A stretch of DNA of 35,073 bases, from contig JAACDW010000126.1 in assembly GCA_009936775.1 (NCBI GenBank), positions 1 through 35,073 of the forward strand, in the 5' to 3' direction. Below are positions 1 through 9,475 of the stretch, one piece after another. The translations under genes were made by a program, and so were the position numbers. The notes beneath the pieces are model-generated. The model was given only the letters and a program-made list of their open reading frames with translations. It did no database searches and had not been told where the DNA came from. The DNA comes from Pseudomonadota bacterium. Lineage in GTDB: Bacteria; Pseudomonadota; Gammaproteobacteria; Pseudomonadales; Azotimanducaceae. Position 1 is the first letter of the stretch, and the number at the start of each line of letters is the position of its first letter.

Positions 1-85
1 AGCTACAATAGGGCTACCCGCCGAATCAATGATCTTGGCTTGTCAATCCAGACCCCGAACCGATAGTTCGTCGAACAAGCCGAGG

Positions 86-1519
86 CTACAGCAGTCCCTG
101 CTTATTGGCCCACTCTTGGGTCTGGTCTAGAGCAACTGCAAGCTTGCTGACCAGCTCGTCGATCTGCTGCTCGTCAATAATCAGCGGCGGGCAAATGGCT
201 ATGGAGTCGCCGAGATTTCGCAACACCAAACCCGCGTTATGGCAGGCGTTAGAACAATAAGCGCCGACGCCTGCTGACGGTGCAAACGGCTGCCGAGGCA
301 GGGGACGACGCACCAGTTCGAGGGCAGCGATCAAGCCCTTGCCCCGCACCTCTCCAACAATGGGATGACCAACAAACTGCTGCAGGCGCTGCTGCAAAAT
401 CACGCCCATTTTCTGCGCATGGGTAAAAAGGTCCTGCTCTTCCATCAACTCTAAATTTCGCAGCGCTACCGCAGCGCATACCGGATGACCCGAATAGGTG
501 AAGCCATGGGCAAAATTCCCCAGCTCACCGGAACGATCAGCAAAGGCTTCGTACATGGTCTCTGGCAGCAAGACCGCGCTGATGGGCAGGTAGGCCGACG
601 ACAGCGCCTTGGCGATGCTCATCGTCGTCGGCTTAATGTCCATAGACTGAGCACCAAACGGCGTACCGGTACGGCCAAAACCACAAATCACTTCGTCGTC
701 GATAAAGGCGATATCGTATTTATCGAGCACTTGCTGAATGCTTGGGTAGTAATTTTCTGGCGGCACGATGACGCCACCGGCACCCATAATCGGTTCGGCA
801 ATAAAGGCCGCAACGGTTTCGGGACCCTCGCGCTCAATCATTTGCGTCAGGTCGTCGACCAAACGCTGCAAAAACGCGACCTCGCTCTCGCCTTCCTGAG
901 CCTCACTGTAGTAATGGGGTGAGGTGGTATGCAGCACCCCGGGCATCGGCAGGTCGAAGGCCGCATGGAAGGGCGGTAGCCCAGTGAGCGAGCCACTAGC
1001 AATTGTCACACCATGATAGCCGCGCTTGCGCGAAATGATTTTTTTCTTTTCAGGTCTACCAAGCGCGTTGTTGTAATACCAAATGAGCTTGATCTGGGTA
1101 TCGTTGGCATCGCTGCCAGATAGGCCAAAAAACACACGCCCGGCATCAAAGGGTGCCATCTTCTTTAGCTTTTCTGCCAACAGCACCGACGGCTCGTTGG
1201 TTCTGCCCGCAAACAACTGGGAATAGTTAAGCTTGACCATTTGTTCGTAGGCCACTCTCGCCAACTCCTCCTGACCATAGCCAATGGCCGTACACCAAAG
1301 GCCAGCCATACCCTCTAGATATTGCTTGCCGTGGTTGTCTGTAACGTAAACCCCATTTGCGCTTTCCAGTACCACTGGGCCTTGCTGCTGATGCTGTGCA
1401 AGGTTGGTAGACGGATGCAGCAAATGCTGTAAATCCATCCCCTCTATGGAATCGGCAGGGTATTCGTTGTGCGTTGCAAATCTGGATATTTCTACCATGT
1501 GCTTGCTCCTTGTCGGCAT
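86..1519 (-). CDS. Class III (PLP-dependent, omega-type) aminotransferase
   Basis: 477 aa ORF; class III motifs such as 'FIAEPIMGAGGVIVPPENYY', 'FIDDEVICGFGRTG' and 'SIAKALSSAYLPISAVLL' (PLP lysine). Confidence 0.93.
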   Translation of the reverse strand: MPTRSKHMVEISRFATHNEYPADSIEGMDLQHLLHPSTNLAQHQQQGPVVLESANGVYVTDNHGKQYLEGMAGLWCTAIGYGQEELARVAYEQMVKLNYSQLFAGRTNEPSVLLAEKLKKMAPFDAGRVFFGLSGSDANDTQIKLIWYYNNALGRPEKKKIISRKRGYHGVTIASGSLTGLPPFHAAFDLPMPGVLHTTSPHYYSEAQEGESEVAFLQRLVDDLTQMIEREGPETVAAFIAEPIMGAGGVIVPPENYYPSIQQVLDKYDIAFIDDEVICGFGRTGTPFGAQSMDIKPTTMSIAKALSSAYLPISAVLLPETMYEAFADRSGELGNFAHGFTYSGHPVCAAVALRNLELMEEQDLFTHAQKMGVILQQRLQQFVGHPIVGEVRGKGLIAALELVRRPLPRQPFAPSAGVGAYCSNACHNAGLVLRNLGDSIAICPPLIIDEQQIDELVSKLAVALDQTQEWANKQGLL

Positions 1520-1545
1520 TAATCCGCGCCGCCGACTTCCGCTTG

Positions 1546-2358
1546 TTAGATTAGCGTCTGTGCTTGCAGCGCGAACTCGTCCATTACTGCGTCCGCATAA
1601 TCGATACGGCCAGTGAGCTCACGCGCATCGCCATAACAGAGCCGCAAACAAGCCTCGGCCATATGCTCTACGGGGGTAACGCGATCCTCGTTGCTATCGT
1701 TTATCAGTTTGTGGTGCATGACGCCGGGGGTGGCGACTAAGCCCGGTGAAATAACGTTTACCGCCACGCCGTCATCGTACACCTCTTGGGCCAATCCGGT
1801 AGTAAAGCGCTCTAAGGCTGCCTTACACATGCCGTAAACCGTGCCGCCCTTGCCAGGAGCGGTCTTTTCCGGATGAATGGCGGCGTGGGAGGAGACATTG
1901 AGAATCCACCCAGAACCACGCTCCTGCATACCTGGCAGTACCAATTGAGCCAGCTCAAAAGGTGCCCAGACCTGGACATCCATCATCAGGCGGAAGCGTT
2001 TTTCAGGAAAATCCGTCACCGGGATAAAGTAGGTGATGGCCGCGTTGTTGACCAGGATGTCGATGGCACCGTAAGCGCTCATTGCTGCGTCAACCAAACC
2101 CTGACGGTCTTCGGCGCTCGCCAAATCTGCTCTCACAGCGATGGCCTCACCGCCCGCGGCCTGAATGTCTGCAACCGTTTCGTTTATCGAGCCGGGCAAA
2201 TAATGCTCGCCCTGAGCTACCGTGCGCGCAGAAACAACGACTTTGGCGCCCTCCATGGCATAGCGACGGGCCAGCGCATCACCGATGCCTCGACTGGCAC
2301 CCGTTATTACGGCCACTTTGCCTGCCAGGGCACCTTGTTGATTAACAGTTGCTGACAT
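1546..2358 (-). CDS. SDR family NAD(P)-dependent oxidoreductase
   Basis: 'VAVITGASRGIGDALARRYAMEGAKVVVSAR' Rossmann motif, 'ILVNNAAITYF', 'VYGMCKAALERF' (YxxxK). Start placed at MSATVNQQ (2358) rather than the ORF-track start at 2415. Confidence 0.92.
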   Translation of the reverse strand: MSATVNQQGALAGKVAVITGASRGIGDALARRYAMEGAKVVVSARTVAQGEHYLPGSINETVADIQAAGGEAIAVRADLASAEDRQGLVDAAMSAYGAIDILVNNAAITYFIPVTDFPEKRFRLMMDVQVWAPFELAQLVLPGMQERGSGWILNVSSHAAIHPEKTAPGKGGTVYGMCKAALERFTTGLAQEVYDDGVAVNVISPGLVATPGVMHHKLINDSNEDRVTPVEHMAEACLRLCYGDARELTGRIDYADAVMDEFALQAQTLI

Positions 2359-2439
2359 GTATTTCCCCTCTCTTTGCAAATACCCAGTATTTTCAGTACC
2401 AAGCCCAGCGACCAAGCCAATGGTCTGTGCGCCTGATGA

Positions 2440-3558
2440 TTATGACAGTCGTCGCACCCTTGACCCCAACCCAGTAAAAACCTCATAGGCAATGGTTTGC
2501 ATCTGTGTCGCCACTTCATCTACACCGATGTTGCTGCCAAACACTTCGACCCAATCCCCAACGGTGAAGCCGCCGCCAACCGCTGAATCAGCGGGCAACT
2601 CGACCACTAAGGAGTCCATACTAACGCGCCCCACCATGGCAAAGCGCTGACCGCGAAAATAGACCTGCCCCTGATTCGAGAGCAAGCGCGACACACCATC
2701 TGCATAGCCGACGCCAATGGTCGCCAGACGACATGCTTGGGCAACCGTATAGGTACTGCCATAGCCCACGCTGGCACCAGCGGCAACCGAACGAATTTGC
2801 AGTACCTCTGCCTCCAAGGTTGCCACCGTGGCCAGCTGTACCGCAGCAGCGGCGCAATCCTTAAGGCTGTGTGGGTTCGCGCCGAATAACCCAATGCCTA
2901 GGCGGTCGACCAGCCTATGCTCATCAAGACCCGCAACCCAGGTTGGCAACACGCTGTCGGTGAGTGCCCCTGCGCTGTTGTTGGCGCTAAACAGCGCCTC
3001 GGGGAAGCGCTGCAGCAGTGCTGGCACGCATGCCGCAAAACGCTCTAGCTGTTGCATGCGCATGGCCTGTCCCCACTCGTCCGCCCGGGCAAAGTGGGTC
3101 ATAACCAGCTCCACCTGCAGCGCCGGCAAGGCAGACATGGCCTCATCTGGCGACAGCCCAAGTCGATGCATACCTGTGTCGATATGCAGTGCACTGGTGC
3201 TCCCAGCATTGCCCTGGGACCACAAACGACACTGCTCAAGACTGTTCAGCACGGGAATCAAGCCGTGAGCTTTTATGGCCTCTAGGGTCTGCCCAGTTAC
3301 TCCCGCTAATACATAAATCTGCGCATGCGGCAGCATGCTGCGGAGCTGCGCGCCTTCATCAGCCAGTGCCACAAAAAATCGGCGGCAGCCCTCCTGCCAC
3401 AGTCGCTGCGCTATTGGCGCCATACCAAGCCCATAGGCATTGGCTTTCACTACCGCTGCAGCGCGCTGAGTAGGTAAGTCGCCTGCCACCCGGCGGCGCA
3501 ACGTATGGAAATTTTGCGCCAACGCATCAAGGTCAATCTGTAAACGGGGCGCAGTCAT
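2440..3558 (-). CDS. alr: Alanine racemase
   Basis: 'AAVVKANAYGLGMAPIAQRL' PLP-lysine motif; 'HIDTGMHRLG'; 'GYGSTYTV'; 'VGRVSMDSLVVEL'. Start placed at MTAPRLQIDLDALAQNF (3558). Confidence 0.95.
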   Translation of the reverse strand: MTAPRLQIDLDALAQNFHTLRRRVAGDLPTQRAAAVVKANAYGLGMAPIAQRLWQEGCRRFFVALADEGAQLRSMLPHAQIYVLAGVTGQTLEAIKAHGLIPVLNSLEQCRLWSQGNAGSTSALHIDTGMHRLGLSPDEAMSALPALQVELVMTHFARADEWGQAMRMQQLERFAACVPALLQRFPEALFSANNSAGALTDSVLPTWVAGLDEHRLVDRLGIGLFGANPHSLKDCAAAAVQLATVATLEAEVLQIRSVAAGASVGYGSTYTVAQACRLATIGVGYADGVSRLLSNQGQVYFRGQRFAMVGRVSMDSLVVELPADSAVGGGFTVGDWVEVFGSNIGVDEVATQMQTIAYEVFTGLGSRVRRLS

Positions 3559-3753
3559 GGCGAATCGGCTATCTCTGGTTCTAACGTTTGCGGGTTTGTG
3601 GTCTTGCATGCCCGTTAATGGACGGTGGCGGTGCGGTTTTTGCCAGCGTTTTGGCGTCGCCGCCAACTTGCGCAACCACTGGAAACTGGCATCTCAGCTG
3701 TTTAACTTATGCAACACCAGTCAGCAGTCGCGACACGCCAACTTAGGCCCTAT

Positions 3754-4863
3754 ATGACCACACTTTCAACCTCAGCCACCAGCGGCAGAATTGTCACCTT
3801 GCTGCATCAGTCGACAGTGCTGCGCGACAACCCGCTAGGCGATCCCTATGAGCGCAAAGTTGCGGTTTATTTGCCCGCCGCCTATGACGCGGCGCGTCAC
3901 AAAAACCGGCGCTTCGCTACGCTATACGATCTTGCTGGCTTTACTGGTAGCGGGCTCGGCCATCTGAATTGGCGCAATTTCGACGAAAATCTGCCAGAGA
4001 AACTAGACCGGCTAATTGCAGCAAAACGAATGCCGCCGGTAATCGTCGTTTTTCCCGACTGCTTTACCCGGCTGGGCGGTAACCAGTACATCAACTCCAG
4101 TGCGGTTGGCCGATATGCCGATTATCTCAATACCGAACTGGTGCCCTTCATCGATCGTGAATTTCGCACCACACCGGACGCTGCTCACCGGGGCTGTTTC
4201 GGTAAATCCTCCGGCGGCTTTGGTGCCATGCGCCTGGGCATGGCATATCCGCAAATTTGGGGCGCGCTGGCCAATCATTCCGGCGACGCATGCTTTGACT
4301 TCGTGTACGGCGCAGAATGGCCAGCGGTGCTGACCCATTTGCAAAATTTTGCCAAGCCCGCGTTGCAGCCCGGCACACAGCGTATCAAGCGGCAGACCTC
4401 GCCAGGACAAGACGATGGCAGGGTGCGGCGCTTTCTCGCCCACATCGACAGCCGCGCAGCAAATGGCGAGAACCCGCCTTCAAGCCCTGACATCATGGCG
4501 CTAATGTTAATTGCCATGGCTGCCACCTACGACCCGGCGCCTAACTCACCTAATGGTTTTAATCTGCCCTATGACTTGGTTACCGGCGAGCGCATTGCTG
4601 CGCGCTGGCGCACTTGGTTAAAACATGACCCAGTGAACTTGGTGCGATCAAATCAACAGCGTCTGAGCAAGCTCAAGGGGATATATATCGACTGCGGCTG
4701 GCGCGACCAATTCCATATTCATTACGGCTCCCGGCAACTGTCCCTGCGCTTGCAGGAATGTGGCATTAAGCACCGCTACGAGGAGTTCTCAGGAACCCAC
4801 TCCGGTATCGATTATCGGCTCGATGTTAGCCTGCCGTTTCTTGCCAAAACGCTTAGCGCCTAA
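3754..4863 (+). CDS. Alpha/beta-hydrolase-fold esterase (enterochelin-esterase/putative esterase family-like)
   Basis: 'GCFGKSSGGFGAMRLGMAYP' nucleophile elbow (GxSxG); C-terminal 'GTHSGIDYR'. The ORF opens at 3709; MTTLSTSATSG (3754) is the likelier start. Confidence 0.8.
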   Translation: MTTLSTSATSGRIVTLLHQSTVLRDNPLGDPYERKVAVYLPAAYDAARHKNRRFATLYDLAGFTGSGLGHLNWRNFDENLPEKLDRLIAAKRMPPVIVVFPDCFTRLGGNQYINSSAVGRYADYLNTELVPFIDREFRTTPDAAHRGCFGKSSGGFGAMRLGMAYPQIWGALANHSGDACFDFVYGAEWPAVLTHLQNFAKPALQPGTQRIKRQTSPGQDDGRVRRFLAHIDSRAANGENPPSSPDIMALMLIAMAATYDPAPNSPNGFNLPYDLVTGERIAARWRTWLKHDPVNLVRSNQQRLSKLKGIYIDCGWRDQFHIHYGSRQLSLRLQECGIKHRYEEFSGTHSGIDYRLDVSLPFLAKTLSA

Positions 4864-4865
4864 AT

Positions 4866-5885
4866 TTAGCCCTTGGTCACGGTGTTGCGCAGCATGGTGT
4901 CGAGATCAGTGAGCTGCTCTATTTCCAGTATTCGAAGGGCCTTGGCAACATCGATCTGGTCATCATGATCGAGTACCCCAAGCATCGCACGGGTGACAGG
5001 CGGCTCGGCCATAAAAAGCTCCAGAAACCATGCCATGGTGTGACCAATGAACATTGGAATTGATCGAACTGTGGTAGTCCGCCCAAGCACCGCGGCAGCC
5101 CGGCTATAAAGCTCTGCCCGACTCAAGCTTTCTGGCCCAGCTAGGTTCAATCCCCCCTCAAGTCCAAGCCGCGCCGCGCTGCAAATGGCCGCAACCAGAT
5201 CATCGGCGTAAATCGGCTGCTCTAAGCTGCTGGCACGAAAGGTTACGGAACTTGCTAGATTTGCCCGCTGCGAAAGCATCTTGCTCGCATAATCGCGCTC
5301 ACCAATGACCATGGGCACGCGCAAGGTGCAAGCGGGGGTCGCACTGCGGTGCAAAATTCTTTCCGCTCGGCCCTTCGATGCAAGGCACGCGTTAGACGAA
5401 CTGGGTCGGGCACCAAGAATGGAAAGATAGGTAATGTGTTCCACCGAGGTGCCCTTTAAGGCTCGGCTTAATGACGTACAGCTGGCCTCATGGGCTTGAG
5501 CATAGGGCGCTCGCTTTGTCGCTTTGAGAATGCCAACCAAGTGCACAGCGTACTGCGCCCCGTAAGCCGCCTGAGCCAACAGCAGAGTTTCCGCGAAGTC
5601 GATGACCTCGATACGCAGCCGCGGGCTTTTTGCCACCGCCCGAGCCAGCTCGCGCTCACCACGGGTGCTGCGCACAACGGCGGTCACATTGGCTCCTTCC
5701 GAGAGCAATTTGCGAATCATGCGTTGGCCAAGATTGCCATTCGCTCCGGTAATAAACCAACTTTCCCGCTGCTGTTCTTCCTCCTCTTCACTGGCTTCTT
5801 CTGTCTGCCTATCAGCCGCACCTGCAGCACTAACCGCCGCGTTGTTCTGCAAAGGCTCAGTATCCGGATTTTGCTCGTCTGACAT
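4866..5885 (-). CDS. NAD(P)-binding (NmrA/atypical SDR-like) protein
   Basis: 'WFITGANGNLGQRMIRKLLSEGANVTAVVRS' Rossmann motif, 'YAVHLVGILKATKR', 'YADDLVAAI'; acidic low-complexity N-terminus 'EEASEEEEEQQRE'. Confidence 0.82.
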   Translation of the reverse strand: MSDEQNPDTEPLQNNAAVSAAGAADRQTEEASEEEEEQQRESWFITGANGNLGQRMIRKLLSEGANVTAVVRSTRGERELARAVAKSPRLRIEVIDFAETLLLAQAAYGAQYAVHLVGILKATKRAPYAQAHEASCTSLSRALKGTSVEHITYLSILGARPSSSNACLASKGRAERILHRSATPACTLRVPMVIGERDYASKMLSQRANLASSVTFRASSLEQPIYADDLVAAICSAARLGLEGGLNLAGPESLSRAELYSRAAAVLGRTTTVRSIPMFIGHTMAWFLELFMAEPPVTRAMLGVLDHDDQIDVAKALRILEIEQLTDLDTMLRNTVTKG

Positions 5886-5988
5886 CTTTGTTCACCAGTG
5901 CTTGGACGGAGTTTCGCTCCATTGTCGTTCAAGAGATGATACATTTAATTGCCCACGATACTTGGGCTGACCCAAAGAATGTAAATGG

Positions 5989-6474
5989 ATGCCATTAATG
6001 CATGATTTGATGCACAGTCTGGGAAACTTCACCTCATCGCGCAACACATGGTGGTTGTGCAGTGCGCTCATGCTGGGTGCCTGCGGTGCGCCACTAGGCC
6101 CTATTGCTGGCGGCAAACTGCAGGGTGATATTGCGCCATGGCCAGCAAACTGGATGCATGCGGAAGCGTGCGAGAACGTACTGCTTGAAACCGCCCCGCA
6201 CGACCCTTACTCAGTGACCATTTGGGGTGTCGGTATTGACGAAAATTTCTATATCGCCGCCTCTAAGCGCAGCAATCAATGGGTTGTTAATCTAGAGCGG
6301 GATCCGCGTGTAGTCCTTGAGGTAGATGGCGTTCTCTATCGAGCTTCGGCCAAAATCGTGACCGACAATACGACTATCGCAGCGGTAGGTCAGAAGTTCA
6401 TCGCGAAATACGATATCGACCCGGACAAGCTTCAGGGAGAACGGGCCTTTTACCGGCTGCAAGCAGCGCGTTAA
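5989..6474 (+). CDS. Predicted lipoprotein with PPOX/deazaflavin-type split-barrel-like domain
   Basis: Lipobox-like 'LMLGAC|GAP' after a hydrophobic stretch; 'NQWVVNLERDPRVVLEVDGVLYRASAKIV' resembles the split-barrel (pyridoxamine oxidase/F420-nitroreductase-like) core. Start codon uncertain (5989, 6001 or 6010). Confidence 0.6.
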   Translation: MPLMHDLMHSLGNFTSSRNTWWLCSALMLGACGAPLGPIAGGKLQGDIAPWPANWMHAEACENVLLETAPHDPYSVTIWGVGIDENFYIAASKRSNQWVVNLERDPRVVLEVDGVLYRASAKIVTDNTTIAAVGQKFIAKYDIDPDKLQGERAFYRLQAAR

Positions 6475-6540
6475 AAGCATTCTAATGGGCTCCAGTGCTG
6501 TGGAAGTGGCCCAGTCCAACACAGGCTGACGATTTGCATC

Positions 6541-7146
6541 ATGCGCAAAGACGATCAAGCAAAACCCATAAACGCTATGCAAAAGCTTGGCACCGCCAAC
6601 GTGCTGACTGCGACGCGGCTATGTCTCTCCCCACTGCTGGGCTGGCAGATTGTCCTGGGGGCTTGGTGGGCTGCAGCAATAATTATGGCTGTCGCAGTTG
6701 CTACCGATGTCTATGATGGCAAGCTCGCAAGAGCAAACGGCACCGTGTCTGCTTGGGGCGGCTTATTCGATCACGGCACCGACGCTGTGCTGGTGAGCAC
6801 AGGCATCTGGGCCTTGGCGACCACGGGCCTTATAAATGCGTGGCTTTGGCCCCTCATTTTGATCGCCTTCCTGCAGTATGCGCTGGACTCCAAGGCGCTG
6901 TCTGGGCAAGTTCTGCGCACGAGCAAACTTGGCAAGTACAACGGCATCGGCTACTACATACTGCTTAGCTCAGGCATTGCGATCTCGCTGTTCGACCATC
7001 TACTGCTGCTGACTGGGCAAGCACCGGGCGTGTTGACGGCAGCCTTGGACTGGCTTGCCAAACTGCTCAACTTTGCTGCATGGCTTCTTCTTCTTACCAC
7101 CGTCGCTTCTATGACTGACCGACTCATTCACCTGCTGCGCAAGTAA
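6541..7146 (+). CDS. CDP-alcohol phosphatidyltransferase family protein
   Basis: Complete signature DG-x2-AR-x8-G-x3-D-x3-D: 'DGKLARANGTVSAWGGLFDHGTD'; hydrophobic segments follow. Confidence 0.9.
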   Translation: MRKDDQAKPINAMQKLGTANVLTATRLCLSPLLGWQIVLGAWWAAAIIMAVAVATDVYDGKLARANGTVSAWGGLFDHGTDAVLVSTGIWALATTGLINAWLWPLILIAFLQYALDSKALSGQVLRTSKLGKYNGIGYYILLSSGIAISLFDHLLLLTGQAPGVLTAALDWLAKLLNFAAWLLLLTTVASMTDRLIHLLRK

Positions 7147-7178
7147 CCGGCCAATCGTCAATACGATTTTGCCGTCCT

Positions 7179-8180
7179 CTAGGCTGCTTGTTTGTCGAAC
7201 AACTCAGCGTTGGCCTTAGGCAAAAACACCACGCCGATTGCAGCATTAAACAGCACAAAGAATGTGTGCATGATGAGGCTAAACACCCCAACCTCGGGAA
7301 ATTCGGGGAACAGCACGGTCCACAACAGCAGCGCGCCAGCGTGAAAGGGCAAGGGTAGCGCAGCGGCAAGGAAGATCACCGGCAGGAAGGCCAGCATTTG
7401 ACCAAAGCCTACGTCGACATTAAAGAGCTGTAGGGCAAAGGTGTAGACCATGACCGCCCCAAGTAGGTTCGGGGCTTTAAACAACAACAGCAATAGGTAA
7501 TGGATGGGCTTGGCCTCACGAAAAGCACGAAAAATCTGTGCGTCGCGAATTTTCGGAAAGTCACCAAAAACACCGCGAAAAAACAGAATATGAATGGGCA
7601 GATAACATACAGCTAACGCAAATACCGTAGGCAAAATCAGATCCAAACGAATCTGTGTAGAGGCCTGTTGGACAAGCTCGTAATAAATGAGCACACCGAT
7701 GCCAGAGAAAAACAGCAGCTGGTAAATTTCCATCAGCCCAAGCATCACCATGGTGGAGAGCGCCTGCCACCCGGGCACGTCGTGACGTTTCGCCAAGTAC
7801 AGCGACATCGCACCCTTACCAACCTGCTCATTTACCAAGGACAGAATATAGGCGCTGGCGCGAATGGGCAGGACTTGAATCAAGCGCAGCTGGGGAGCGT
7901 TAAACCAACGAATCGCGCGCCAGCTCGCATGAGAGTCAATGCTGAAAAAAAACAGCGAGTAGGGAATCATGACCATTAGCCACAGGGTCCAATCGGCATC
8001 AGCAAAAAACCGCAGCAAGTATTCGGCCAAGGTCATATCTTCTCGCGCAGCAGTTGCCTCGGTGCGGCTGAGAACCAAATAAAAGCAAAAAGTCGTCACC
8101 GCCCAAGTAGCGACTTTAAAGAGCAAGCCCTTTCCCGACTTTTTGTTTTCGGCTGGTGTCGCCGCAGAATTTTCCGACAT
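7179..8180 (-). CDS. Polytopic membrane protein of unknown function (flippase/LPG-synthase-TM-like by general character only)
   Basis: 333 aa ORF with multiple hydrophobic segments and no enzymatic motif recognised. Confidence 0.7.
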   Translation of the reverse strand: MSENSAATPAENKKSGKGLLFKVATWAVTTFCFYLVLSRTEATAAREDMTLAEYLLRFFADADWTLWLMVMIPYSLFFFSIDSHASWRAIRWFNAPQLRLIQVLPIRASAYILSLVNEQVGKGAMSLYLAKRHDVPGWQALSTMVMLGLMEIYQLLFFSGIGVLIYYELVQQASTQIRLDLILPTVFALAVCYLPIHILFFRGVFGDFPKIRDAQIFRAFREAKPIHYLLLLLFKAPNLLGAVMVYTFALQLFNVDVGFGQMLAFLPVIFLAAALPLPFHAGALLLWTVLFPEFPEVGVFSLIMHTFFVLFNAAIGVVFLPKANAELFDKQAA

Positions 8181-8203
8181 GGAATTACCTTTGTTGTTGG
8201 TGA

Positions 8204-8227
8204 GCCGGTGCCATTTCCTACACCGGC
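8204..8227. repeat. Perfect inverted repeat (hairpin) between two co-directional genes
   Basis: GCCGGTG (8204-8210), CCATTTCCTA loop, CACCGGC (8221-8227). Confidence 0.75.
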
Positions 8228-8241
8228 GCTAGGTCTTGCGT

Positions 8242-9441
8242 TTAGCTAGCCGCCGCATAAGTGAGCGCCTTAAACTCGTGGCTGAACGGATGCCAAAAGC
8301 CCGGCATGCGCTGGGTCAGACAAAATCCGGTCAGATCGGCAAGGGGTGCGATCCAGCTGTGGGTACCCGCCATTCCACCCCAGTGATATTCGCCTAGGGC
8401 CGCCTCCGGGTCGCTGGCTTGTAGCTGGGTCTTTACCGCAAAGCCAAGGCCAAAAACTGTACCCGGCATGGCCCACATAGGAAAGGCCACTTGCACGCCC
8501 TCGGCCAATTGATTGGTACGCATCAGCTGCAAAGTGTTTGGCTGCAAAATTGTTGCCCCACCCCAGCTGCCCTGATTGATGAGCATTTGCAGAAAAGTGC
8601 CGTAATCGGCAACCGTTGATACTAGGCCACTGCCGCCAGCCTTGAGCAGCGGCGGTTTGCTATAAGACCCCGTGAACGGATCGTCTATTTTGATCAGACC
8701 ACCCTGCATTGGTGCAAACATGTCTTCAGGTGCGTACAGGGTTACGAAACGATGCGCTTTGTCTTCTGGGACCCAAAAGTCGGTATCCACCATGCCCAAG
8801 GGCAAAAAGATGCGCTGTCGCAAAAAGTCGTCAAACGCTTGGCCTGCAAGCACCTCAACTAGCCTTGCACAGACATCTGTGGCCACGGAATAACGCCAAC
8901 TGGAACCCGGCTCAAAGGCCAGCGGCAGTTTGGCGATGAGCTGACAAAATTCCTCCAGATCGATAGACGCCTCACTCAGCGCATCGATGCCACCGCCGTT
9001 ATACGCCTTGTCTACCACGGAGTCCGGTTCAATAAAGCCATAGCTCAAACCAGCACTGTGACTGAGCAGTTGGCGTATGCTGATCAGATGCCTTGCTGGC
9101 TTTGTATCGGTAGCGCTGGTGGCATTTGTAATCAGTACATGCAGGTCGGCGAACTCTGGTAAAAATTTCGCCAAGGGGTCGTCTAAGTCAAACAGCCCCT
9201 CCTCGTAGAGCATCATCAAAGCAACAGAGGTCACAATTTTGGTGTTGGAGTACATGCGGAATATGGCGTCATCGCGCAGCGGGGTTTGGCTTGCGGTGTC
9301 CATGTAGCCGAAGGTTTGGTAGTCCACCCGCTCAACGCCTTTGAAAACCGCAGTAGCACAGCAGGGTAGTATGTTCTGGTCTACATAGAACTGCATACGC
9401 TGATGCATGGCCGCAAAATCGAGACCTTGATCGTTTTTGTT
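8242..9441 (-). CDS. Serine hydrolase, beta-lactamase class C-like family
   Basis: SxxK 'YSNTKIVTSVALMML'; 'WRYSVATDVCARLVEVLAG' (YxN-like region); 'HWGGMAGTHSWI'. ORF opens at 9474; MNKNDQG (9441) is a likely start. Confidence 0.88.
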   Translation of the reverse strand, partial: NKNDQGLDFAAMHQRMQFYVDQNILPCCATAVFKGVERVDYQTFGYMDTASQTPLRDDAIFRMYSNTKIVTSVALMMLYEEGLFDLDDPLAKFLPEFADLHVLITNATSATDTKPARHLISIRQLLSHSAGLSYGFIEPDSVVDKAYNGGGIDALSEASIDLEEFCQLIAKLPLAFEPGSSWRYSVATDVCARLVEVLAGQAFDDFLRQRIFLPLGMVDTDFWVPEDKAHRFVTLYAPEDMFAPMQGGLIKIDDPFTGSYSKPPLLKAGGSGLVSTVADYGTFLQMLINQGSWGGATILQPNTLQLMRTNQLAEGVQVAFPMWAMPGTVFGLGFAVKTQLQASDPEAALGEYHWGGMAGTHSWIAPLADLTGFCLTQRMPGFWHPFSHEFKALTYAAAS

Positions 9442-9475
9442 CATATCGTATCCAAATGAAGAGTGGTCCTGCACT

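Noticed and set aside
485-922. 145 aa plus-strand ORF inside the aminotransferase gene
   Set aside because: Antisense shadow of a well-supported class III aminotransferase; no family motifs.
1873-2355. 160 aa plus-strand ORF opposite the SDR gene
   Set aside because: Lies fully antisense to the SDR coding sequence; composition looks like a codon-bias shadow.
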